DNA of 36,750 nt, taken from the NCBI GenBank assembly GCA_902495085.1, contig CABUWA010000005.1, positions 1 to 36,750 of the forward strand. Direction: 5' to 3'. Of the stretch, positions 8,027 through 14,950 are shown one piece after another. The position numbers and the translations under genes are program-made. Source of the DNA: an uncultured Collinsella sp. Its GTDB lineage: Bacteria; Actinomycetota; Coriobacteriia; Coriobacteriales; Coriobacteriaceae. Within the stretch, counting starts at the first letter, position 1. Every line of letters begins with the position of its first letter. The notes beneath the pieces were generated by a model. That model was not told where the DNA came from, did not search any database, and saw only the letters and a list, made by a program, of their open reading frames with translations.

Positions 8027-8962
8027 ATGGACGAGCGCATTTCTACTCTTAATACGGTTCAATTGAACAGCAAGAAGCCGTTCGCCGATAATGAGATTGC
8101 GCATTTTGAATGGGAAGATACGGGCCTTCTATCTCTACTTATTGATGGTCAGCCGTGTTTACATTACAGGCATTTTCCCGATCGAGATCTTCAAGATGAA
8201 GAAAATGATGCAGTTAAAATTGCGAACAGATTAATACGAGCTCATGCTGCGGACAAAGATTTGGCTAAGCTCGAAGCCGTCTTTAGCGAGTCTATAAATT
8301 CTTCCCACGGGTACCTGCGGGAAAGACTTTTCGAAATCGAGGCCCAAGTTGTTAAAAACGCCAAAACGTTGAAAGGTCTCTTAATTTATGGCGAGGGCGG
8401 TATTGGAAAAACCCGTTTTCTATATGAATTCTGTCGCGGTTTAGAAGTAAAGAATCGACCATTTTTAGGTTGTTTCAACCAGGGCGCTTTTGTCGAATTG
8501 AAAAACATTGGATCGCAGGCCTTTAAGAATCTAGTTCAAGATGGCTGCACGTTAATTGTTGATGCTTGCAATGAGCTTGACGATGATGTTTTCGATTTCG
8601 CGATGGAGCTAATTAAAGAAACTTTGAAGGCTCAAAATAGCAACGTAGTAGTTAGCACGCGTTCCGAATCTCCGACTTCTCGTCTGCGTGAATTGCAAGC
8701 AGCTGTTCCGTACTCAATTGAGTTTGAGGGCGTAAATCCCTATCGAGTTTACGATGCTCTCTCCGAGTGTTCTGATGAGTTGATTGTTCAATTTCAGGAC
8801 ATGCTATTCTCTCGAAACCCAAGAAATCTAAATGCCGTAATTAAGAAAATTAAAGCGATCAACGATGGAGTCGGACCTAATACGGCGGCAGCGCAAAGAA
8901 GCTCTCTAGTTGAAAGCAGTATTAAAGACGCCTTAACACGCGACAGGTGGACGGAAACATAA
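8027..8962 (+). CDS. N-terminal P-loop NTPase half of the split STAND gene
   Basis: 311 aa if translated alone. About 110 N-terminal residues have no recognised motif. The NTPase core follows: Walker A GEGGIGKTR (about 122-130), a Walker B-like TLIVDACNELDDD (about 176-188) and a sensor-like VVVSTRSESP. This order is typical of STAND/NACHT ATPases, in which ATP binding drives oligomerisation after target recognition. It ends ...DRWTET-TAA before the winged helix and sensor, so on its own it would lack the recognition part. TTG at 8000 is an alternative start, but ATG 8027 has the better Shine-Dalgarno sequence. No N-terminal nuclease or TIR effector motif was recognised. Either the effector is of an unknown kind or another protein supplies it. 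Confidence 0.6.
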   Translation: MDERISTLNTVQLNSKKPFADNEIAHFEWEDTGLLSLLIDGQPCLHYRHFPDRDLQDEENDAVKIANRLIRAHAADKDLAKLEAVFSESINSSHGYLRERLFEIEAQVVKNAKTLKGLLIYGEGGIGKTRFLYEFCRGLEVKNRPFLGCFNQGAFVELKNIGSQAFKNLVQDGCTLIVDACNELDDDVFDFAMELIKETLKAQNSNVVVSTRSESPTSRLRELQAAVPYSIEFEGVNPYRVYDALSECSDELIVQFQDMLFSRNPRNLNAVIKKIKAINDGVGPNTAAAQRSSLVESSIKDALTRDRWTET

Positions 8963-9061
8963 TTAATTTGCAAATGCCTGTTAAGTTCCAACTCACTGAG
9001 TTTCAGCAAACTCGATGCTGATTCTTTTTTAGGCTACGACTCGTCCCAATACCTAACTGAA

Positions 9062-11467
9062 ATGGTTGAGCAGGGGTTTATTCAGTCATTTAATTATGAA
9101 GGGATTAGATATGCATTTACAAGTGAGTCGCAGATTCGTTTTGTGATTGCACGATCATTAAATGACGAACTCGACCAAATTGACGAGGCGGATTTAGATG
9201 AAGGCAAATTAGCAGAGTATGTCGCAAAAATAACCGCGAGTAAGTGCAGTTTCGTAAATGATTACGAGGTTGTTCAGGTTTGCGTAGATAGATATTTGAG
9301 TCGTGGACCTTCTTTTTTGGCCAAGCTGCTTAAAGCACTTGAAGACAATGGACAGGAAATTGATTTGGTGAGGCTGTTTACCCAAACCATCTTTCCTGCC
9401 GACTGGGATTTTGAATCGTTTAATGCCAAATGTTGCGTGGATACGGACTGGGCTTTTTTGAATTTTGCTGGACTCGCTAATAGTCCTTTTAATTTGACCC
9501 ACTGTATTCAGTGCTATCTGTTTGAAAAACCGTCTACTGTTGATGCTATTTTTCGGAAGGCATGGGATGAATTCACTCTTCATCCTTTAATCTCTCGCCT
9601 CCAGAACATTACGGATTACGTGTCACATACAGGTAGGGTGCTTGGCGGAGCTAAAGATGAATGGGTATGGCTTTCTATCTGGTGCTCCTTTGCATCGAAT
9701 ATGAAGCTGCGCGCCTTGAGTCAGCGCTTGATGTTCTTTTTGGCTGATTCTGACCCATCAGTGGCAGATTTCCTTATTGAGGAATGGCCTGACGTGCATG
9801 ATGTATATGCTCGCAGAGCAATCGCCAAGACTTTGGCGCATTTGAGCATTGAGACTCGATGCGGTGATGCCGTTGAGGGTTTTCTTGATAGGGTGGTTGA
9901 CGATCCTGAGATTACGGACTCAATCGTTATCTCTTATTTGTGTAAGACATCTGGGGGCAAGTTCTCTCCGGTAGATTTTTCAGCTAAAAATTACCACCTT
10001 GCTTTTCGTGATATTAAGCCATCGAAAAAGGATATCGATTGCTTTATTAAGCAAGTCAATAGAATTGACTTGCATTTAAAAGGTTACCTCCCACTCAATG
10101 TTTACACGCTAGGAGATGGGCTCGATTTTGGCTACTCGGCTAGATTTATTAGTGCGGATACCAGCTCTGTTGCGGACTGGAACCGATCGTTAAGCGCTTT
10201 GTTAAAGTGTCCACAGGAAGGCGATTGTAAGGGGCTGGTTGTAAGGCATGATGATTTTGACGAAGTGTTGCCAGTAAATTTTGATATTCGGCCCCTAGAT
10301 AAAAAGGTTCTGTTGGATTGCGCAGTTGTCCTCGCCGATAAATGGCTGCATGTCTATGGCGGCACTCTGGATGAGTTGCTTGGAACTTTCGTATCCGTAG
10401 ACACTAGGGCTCCCAGTCTGATAAATCCTAATTTTAAACCGTTTGATCTGGCAATTCATGAGTTGCTCGGCTCTCTATCGGCGAATTATTACATTGACGA
10501 AATAGTGCTGGGCGGTGAGGGATTCAACACCGTTGGATTCGCTCAATATGACGAGACTGCCGAGCAAGAACCTGGCGTTATCCACACTTGCTCCGCTTCT
10601 GCCGACATGAGAATAGATACTGCAAAAGCTAAGATTGAGAGACGGTTGGTGTCTCCTCTCGATAAAGAGCGCACTTGGTTTAACGATACTGGAGAGGCAC
10701 TTATTGAGATAAAGGGACTCATCGAGTCCCTTCGATTGGGAAAAGCCGAATGGATTCCGCTTGCCTTTTCTGTTAAGAAGAGAGTCCATAGCGATAACGA
10801 GCTCCAATGCTCGAATGAAATTATCGTTTCAATAGCAATTAATAGCGAGAAACACATTAGTGGATGCACGGATGATAGGTATTTAACTATTGAGCACGCT
10901 TCATATAAGGGCAACACAAGGGACTTCCGAAAAGCTCATGGGAGTAACTGCGTGGATCTTGAGGCTCCAGACCGTCGCAGTGTCTCTGTTGAGCGAAATA
11001 ATATACTGCTCCCTCCTCCTACCCTTGTAGATATGCTGGACCTATCGTTTAATCCACGGAACGCTTGTTTTGAACGTGATGACGAGGCGGTCATTCTTTG
11101 CGACGGTAATCCGGGAAATTACTATGAGGAGCCTGTTCATAATTTAATACTCATCCGTCGGGATGAGCTAGAAAAGGTGGCTCAGACTGCTGATCTTAGG
11201 TATTTCGCTTTCACAGAAAGATATCAAGAAGAGTTTGGCTATGACAATGCCTGCGATCGCCACTGGGAGCTTGACCTGACTGGGAACGAGTTGGCCTCAT
11301 ATCCAAATAATGGCGGGAGAAATAATTCGCAGGCCAATCAAGCTTGCTTTGAGTGCCGATTCTCGTCTACCAATAGGGAGCTTGAGAGCGAGGAGAATGC
11401 CGCGAAGATACAGAAGATAATAGATAGCCTGCTAGGGGAGTACGGTTCTGATTCTTTTGCTGTCTGA
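9062..11467 (+). CDS. C-terminal sensor-like half of the split STAND gene
   Basis: 801 aa from ATG 9062, with the same frame open back to 8963. The first ~50 residues look like the end of a winged helix (MVEQGFIQSFNYEGIRYAF). Residues about 60-300 are helical and HEAT/TPR-like (RAIAKTLAHLSIETR). The remainder is mixed alpha/beta of unknown family, with a Pro-rich ILLPPPTLVDMLDL segment near residue 650 and a charged C-terminus. No catalytic motif was recognised. ATG 9062 has no Shine-Dalgarno, so independent translation is doubtful. In the intact protein this part would be the ligand-sensing region, by analogy with Avs-like and other STAND defence proteins; that role is inference. Confidence 0.55.
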   Translation: MVEQGFIQSFNYEGIRYAFTSESQIRFVIARSLNDELDQIDEADLDEGKLAEYVAKITASKCSFVNDYEVVQVCVDRYLSRGPSFLAKLLKALEDNGQEIDLVRLFTQTIFPADWDFESFNAKCCVDTDWAFLNFAGLANSPFNLTHCIQCYLFEKPSTVDAIFRKAWDEFTLHPLISRLQNITDYVSHTGRVLGGAKDEWVWLSIWCSFASNMKLRALSQRLMFFLADSDPSVADFLIEEWPDVHDVYARRAIAKTLAHLSIETRCGDAVEGFLDRVVDDPEITDSIVISYLCKTSGGKFSPVDFSAKNYHLAFRDIKPSKKDIDCFIKQVNRIDLHLKGYLPLNVYTLGDGLDFGYSARFISADTSSVADWNRSLSALLKCPQEGDCKGLVVRHDDFDEVLPVNFDIRPLDKKVLLDCAVVLADKWLHVYGGTLDELLGTFVSVDTRAPSLINPNFKPFDLAIHELLGSLSANYYIDEIVLGGEGFNTVGFAQYDETAEQEPGVIHTCSASADMRIDTAKAKIERRLVSPLDKERTWFNDTGEALIEIKGLIESLRLGKAEWIPLAFSVKKRVHSDNELQCSNEIIVSIAINSEKHISGCTDDRYLTIEHASYKGNTRDFRKAHGSNCVDLEAPDRRSVSVERNNILLPPPTLVDMLDLSFNPRNACFERDDEAVILCDGNPGNYYEEPVHNLILIRRDELEKVAQTADLRYFAFTERYQEEFGYDNACDRHWELDLTGNELASYPNNGGRNNSQANQACFECRFSSTNRELESEENAAKIQKIIDSLLGEYGSDSFAV

Positions 11468-12181
11468 TGGGCTTAAGCAATTAGGGGGCCATGGGCCAGA
11501 TAGCGGCGTGCGTTGATGTAGGCGCAGGAAGTGGGTTCAAAGCAAGCGGAAGGCATCAAAGCGATTTCGCTCTTTGCTGGTTTGCTACTGCATGCGGGGA
11601 TAGAAAATGGAAGAATATGATTCTGAATTCGAAGGGTTTTATTGATGATTGAACCGCTAATTGAGAATGAGTTGGGAATCGAACTTCCAGTCCGGACCGC
11701 CTCGCGGTTCAACTTTCTGTCCGTACCCCCTATAGACTGTTCTATTTCACGTATGGTCGCTCCTTACTCGTGAATGCGTAGTAATCCTTAAGCTCATATC
11801 CTTCGTTTATCCAGATTGTTGTCAGCTAGGTTATCCAGCTCGTTTTCATTCAGGCTATCCAGTGAGTTGGCGTAAATGCGATTCGAAGATAATGAATCAA
11901 CGGCATGAGATCCCTCTGTTCTATCGGGATTCTCATTGCGTTCCATAAAAATCTAGTTAGTCTATCTTTTAATATATATTCTTATTCCTTCAGTGGCAGA
12001 GAACGCTTCCGCCTGCATTGCTGTCCTGTTGCCTTTAGATGACGTATTGCGCCGTGCTGCTGTCTTTGATCTTTAAATTAAGCGGTAGCCAGGCTTTTGC
12101 GCCATTGTGATTTCAGGTCATTGCATTGGCCTGCCCCTAGATGGTCTACAGGCTGAAGGCAACTCTTATGGAGGCTATGAT
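11468..12181. other. 714-nt AT-rich region with small minus-strand ORFs
   Basis: There is no convincing plus-strand gene between the STAND gene and the DUF4238 gene. The minus strand holds a 50-codon acidic ORF (11794-11946, listed separately). Overlapping it in another minus frame, about 11742-11822, is a coding-like stretch (NEGYELKDYYAFTSKERPY) ending in TAG but without a start. A further frame at 11473-11712 is open but unremarkable. A small hairpin (ACCGC-CTC-GCGGT) sits at 11696-11708. The mixture suggests decayed genes, possibly from an earlier insertion. Confidence 0.4.
11794..11946 (-). CDS. Possible small acidic protein (50 aa) or gene relic
   Basis: ATG 11946 to TGA 11794 encodes 50 residues rich in Asn, Asp, Glu and Leu, with a repeated Leu-Asp pattern (SLDSLNENELDNLADNNLD). 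No Shine-Dalgarno is evident. Directly downstream another frame continues with coding-like sequence (ELKDYYAFTSKERPYVK), which raises the possibility of one frameshifted gene covering about 11742-11946. The family is unknown. Being small, acidic and in a defence island it could be an antitoxin-like protein, but that is speculation. Confidence 0.25.
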   Translation of the reverse strand: MERNENPDRTEGSHAVDSLSSNRIYANSLDSLNENELDNLADNNLDKRRI

Positions 12182-13066
12182 ATGTCGGATGTCAAGAAAC
12201 AGCACTATGTGCCGCGTTTTTATTTGAAGTCGTTTACTAATCAAGATGGCTTTCTTTATGCGGTGAAGCATGAGCCCGATGGGTTGGGACACATATTTAA
12301 AACCAAACCCGAAGGCATTTGTTTTGAGAGATATCTTCATGAGGTAAAGAGACGGGCCCCAATACATGGGGAGCGATTTATTGAACAGGGATCTGCTGAA
12401 AAGGCACTAAGCAAGATGGAGAATGGCCTTGCGAACAGCTACAGGCGACTCATAAAGCAATTGGATGCCGGCGGGTTTTCTGATACCGATGAGACCTGTG
12501 AACTACTCGAACGTCTGATACTTCTGATTTCGTTATTACTCGTTAGAACCCCAAAATATCTTAAGAGAATAAGAAGTAATGCTGCCACCTACGCGGCTGA
12601 GTTGGAGTCGGGGGGATTCCTTACCGAGGATGATCGGAAAGAAATGGATGCCGAGGGCTTTGGCGGGGAGTTTGAATCGATTGTAGAACTTGCTATTCAG
12701 GATGTTGCATTGTTTAAGTTCTGTGAGGGCGCTCCGCTTCACTCGCTAGTTTCTTCGATGCTTAAAATGGATTGCAGCTTCTTCGTGGCGCCTGAGGGTT
12801 CAGAGTTTATAGCTTCGTCGTTGCCCGTCTTTCCTGAGTGGGTGGACATCCAAGATAGTGATCCCTATAGCATCTACTTACCATTGAGTCCTCGTTACGG
12901 AGTGGTGTTTAAGCAAAAATCAGAGGATGACCGTCTGGTGAGCATTTCTCACATTGATGGTGCCGCGGTCAATGTGATCAATCACGCGCTTATGCACAGC
13001 AATGACTCCTGGGATTTCCTTATCGCAAGAGACCGCGAGTGTTTGGAATTGCTTGTGAGTGAATGA
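12182..13066 (+). CDS. DUF4238 domain protein
   Basis: 294 aa from ATG 12182, chosen because GGAGG lies 7 nt upstream; an in-frame ATG at 12107 lacks a ribosome site. The N-terminus KKQHYVPRFYLKSFT is the hallmark of DUF4238. A hydrophobic helix (LLERLILLISLLLVR) lies at about residues 105-120. The C-terminal half contains the usual PLSPRYGVVF segment and a final Asn/His-rich helix. Biochemistry is not established for the family; its members are often scattered near mobile and defence genes. Here it is a single gene between the broken STAND gene and a toxin-antitoxin pair, and a small hairpin follows the stop. The family call is secure, the function open. Confidence 0.8.
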   Translation: MSDVKKQHYVPRFYLKSFTNQDGFLYAVKHEPDGLGHIFKTKPEGICFERYLHEVKRRAPIHGERFIEQGSAEKALSKMENGLANSYRRLIKQLDAGGFSDTDETCELLERLILLISLLLVRTPKYLKRIRSNAATYAAELESGGFLTEDDRKEMDAEGFGGEFESIVELAIQDVALFKFCEGAPLHSLVSSMLKMDCSFFVAPEGSEFIASSLPVFPEWVDIQDSDPYSIYLPLSPRYGVVFKQKSEDDRLVSISHIDGAAVNVINHALMHSNDSWDFLIARDRECLELLVSE

Positions 13067-13069
13067 CGG

Positions 13070-13090
13070 GCCCTATGTGACCGTTAGGGC
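13070..13090. terminator. Hairpin after the DUF4238 gene
   Basis: GCCCTA (13070-13075) and TAGGGC (13085-13090) pair around a 9-nt loop immediately after the stop codon at 13064-13066. The following bases are only moderately T-rich, so it is a weak intrinsic terminator candidate. Confidence 0.4.
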
Positions 13091-13155
13091 TACTGTCAAT
13101 TTCTGTCCGCACAGACCAGTATGTTTTTCTCAACCTAATTTCATGGTATCTAGAC

Positions 13156-13183
13156 TTGATATAGATGCGTCAGAGCGTATTTA
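13156..13183 (+). promoter_or_regulatory. Candidate promoter for the Panacea-toxSAS operon
   Basis: TTGATA (13156-13161) and TATTTA (13178-13183) are 16 nt apart, about 70 nt upstream of the antitoxin ATG. A second AT-rich block with TATAAA (13200-13205), flanked by small A/T inverted repeats, could be an alternative -10 or an operator. The assignment is by eye only. Confidence 0.3.
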
Positions 13184-13254
13184 AGGATTTTAGGCTTACT
13201 ATAAAATTTAGTATTTAAAACAGACGTTGTAGGGACTATTGAGGGGAGATATCG

Positions 13255-13722
13255 ATGGCTACGGTTAACGTTGTTGCTAACTACATATTGGACTCACTTG
13301 GATTTGTCTCTACGATGAAGCTGCAAAAGTTGACGTTCTACTCTCAAGCCTATTCGCTCGTGTATTATGATGCGCCGTTGTTCGAAAGCGATTTTCAGGC
13401 ATGGGCCAATGGACCAGTCTGCCCCGATCTTTTTGTCCTACATCGTCGTCGATTTATTGTCGGTCCTGGCGATTTGGGCTCATCGAATCAGCCTGTATTG
13501 CTCAATCAAAACGAGCGGAAATCAGTTGATGAGGTTCTTTCGGTTTTGAGTGAATATGACGGCGATGAGTTGAGTAAGCTTACTCATGAAGAAGCCCCTT
13601 GGAAAAATGCAAGGGGAGGTGTCGAAGACGGGGAGCGTTGCTCCAGTGTCATCTCTAAGGATTCGATAAAAAGTTACTACTCTTCGCCGGCTTGCGAAAA
13701 CCCTGTCTTTCAAACTGCCTAG
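13255..13722 (+). CDS. panA: Panacea-domain antitoxin (PanA, DUF4065/SocA-like)
   Basis: 155 aa. The Panacea core is plain: VANYILDSLG, then STMKLQKLTFYSQAYSLVYY, then a PLFESDFQAWANGPVCPDLF segment, matching the family pattern of MKLQKLLYYAQ followed by F-AW-GPV. Family knowledge: Panacea domains are versatile antitoxin domains that neutralise unrelated toxins, including RelA/SpoT-fold toxSAS enzymes, by direct binding. GGGGAG precedes ATG 13255. The stop (TAG 13720-13722) overlaps the AGGTGG ribosome site of the next gene, so the pair is translationally linked in the usual antitoxin-first order. No separate DNA-binding domain is apparent, so how the operon is autoregulated is unclear. Confidence 0.85.
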   Translation: MATVNVVANYILDSLGFVSTMKLQKLTFYSQAYSLVYYDAPLFESDFQAWANGPVCPDLFVLHRRRFIVGPGDLGSSNQPVLLNQNERKSVDEVLSVLSEYDGDELSKLTHEEAPWKNARGGVEDGERCSSVISKDSIKSYYSSPACENPVFQTA

Positions 13723-13731
13723 GTGGTATCA

Positions 13732-14751
13732 ATGAGGCCTCTCTCCAAAAACATGGCAAAACGGGCCGGTGTCATTCTTCGCGACATCAATGCCCCTGAG
13801 GATAAAGTTAAAGAGGCAAATGCCATTGTTTCGGACTGGAGAGAAGCTCATCAGGAAATACTCGATTTCTATCATGACCTTCTAAAAACGACGGCATTGA
13901 GTCTTGATTCTGACGCGCTTTGTGTGAGCCGATTAAAGAGGTATGACACAATTATCGGCAAGTTAAAGAGGCCGGGGCTGCACATGAATCTCAACCAGAT
14001 GCATGATATTGCAGGATGCAGGGCTATCGTTGGCGACAATGACTGCGTGTTTGCTGTTAAGGATTGCCTCGAGGCTGCGCTGAAGAATAATTGCATACCG
14101 GGTATCAAGGATTATATTCACCAACCCAAGAAAAATGGATACCGAAGTCTGCATTTGATTTGCCAGCACGATTCTTCGCTGGCGGGCTTAAAGGACTTGT
14201 ATTGTGAGATACAGATCCGCACCAGGTTGCAACATGAGTGGGCAACCGCCCTTGAGACATACGATGTCGTATGTGGTAGTGCCCTCAAGTTCGACAATGG
14301 CTCTTTGGATGAGGCACGCATTTTTGCTTTAATCTCAAATGTATTTGCAATAAAAGAGAATGCCGCCTTAGTGCCCTGTGTGTCAGCAGATCTTAATGAG
14401 CTGCGTAGCGAAATAATTGAACTTGACAATAAGCTGAAACTGCTAGATCGTCTTGCGGCATGCTCTGGCTCTGTGAGCGTCGTCGCAACAAGTGGTAACT
14501 TTAGCGATAACGCTTATTGTCTGATGTGCGTTGATTACGGGGAGCAAAAGACCGATCTGTTTATTTATGACGATTATGAAGACCTGCGAACTAATGAACT
14601 GTATACGAGGCAAGAAGAAATGAAAAAGGATTTGCAAGACGTGCTTCTTGTCAAGGTGTCGTCTCTGAAGGGCCTTCAAGAGGCCTATCCGAGCTACAGT
14701 ATGGACATCAAGGGATTTCTTAATACGGTTAATGATTTTTTGGGACGTTAG
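13732..14751 (+). CDS. panT: toxSAS toxin (RelA/SpoT synthetase-fold), partner of PanA
   Basis: 339 aa from ATG 13732; a GTG at 13723 is possible, but AGGTGG at 13721-13726 fits the ATG. The nucleotidyl/pyrophosphokinase core carries the family motifs: RLKRYDTIIGKL (about 66-77), HDIAGCRAIV (about 91-100, the R-D-x-G-x-R-like loop), KKNGYRSLHL (about 133-142) and EIQIRTRLQHEWA (about 159-171). About 150 residues follow, without the HD hydrolase, TGS or ACT domains of housekeeping RelA/SpoT. Family knowledge: toxSAS enzymes stop growth by pyrophosphorylating tRNA 3' CCA ends or by making (pp)pApp alarmones. With a Panacea gene directly upstream this is a PanA-toxSAS type II system. Which product it makes cannot be read from the sequence. 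Confidence 0.85.
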   Translation: MRPLSKNMAKRAGVILRDINAPEDKVKEANAIVSDWREAHQEILDFYHDLLKTTALSLDSDALCVSRLKRYDTIIGKLKRPGLHMNLNQMHDIAGCRAIVGDNDCVFAVKDCLEAALKNNCIPGIKDYIHQPKKNGYRSLHLICQHDSSLAGLKDLYCEIQIRTRLQHEWATALETYDVVCGSALKFDNGSLDEARIFALISNVFAIKENAALVPCVSADLNELRSEIIELDNKLKLLDRLAACSGSVSVVATSGNFSDNAYCLMCVDYGEQKTDLFIYDDYEDLRTNELYTRQEEMKKDLQDVLLVKVSSLKGLQEAYPSYSMDIKGFLNTVNDFLGR

Positions 14752-14950
14752 TGTTCGAAGCCGCTGCTACGTTCACGGCAATTATGTCCTTGAATGCGCC
14801 GCCGATTCGTGAAATAAGTTAATTGTTCTTTTAATTGGACATTGCCGGACTCTTGTGCGATAGCGAATGGGGCCTTGTCCGATTCTCAAGCTCTTCCCCT
14901 GATATCATGACCATAGCGTTCTATTTGCCGACCTTTCTCGGAGATGCCCC

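Larger units (their letters stand above)
8027..11467 (+). pseudogene. STAND-type NTPase gene interrupted by one in-frame TAA
   Basis: The frame starting at ATG 8027 (GGAAGG 10 nt upstream) and the frame ending at 11467 are the same frame. The only stop inside is TAA at 8960-8962. From 8963 to the first downstream ATG (9062) there is no other stop, and the translation flows naturally (SFLGYDSSQYLTEMVEQGF) into a winged-helix-like segment, as expected after a STAND NTPase core. The reconstructed product is about 1145 aa plus the stop: N-terminal domain, P-loop NTPase, winged helix, then a long helical and mixed sensor-like region. No Shine-Dalgarno precedes ATG 9062. The simplest reading is a single nonsense mutation in a large defence sensor; a base-call error is the main alternative. 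The two halves are described separately below. Confidence 0.7.

Noticed and set aside
8960..8962. Selenocysteine or programmed recoding at the STAND stop
   Set aside because: The codon is TAA, not TGA, and no recoding structure is obvious; a plain nonsense change or base-call error is simpler.
11671..11690. tRNA T-arm-like sequence on the minus strand (GTTCGATTCC)
   Set aside because: The expected 5-bp T-stem does not form around a 7-nt loop, and no acceptor, D or anticodon arms are present.
11714..13110. Shared TTTCTGTCCG at about 11714 and 13102 as a direct repeat or att pair
   Set aside because: Only about ten bases are exact, the flanks diverge, and no recombinase is nearby; chance is sufficient.
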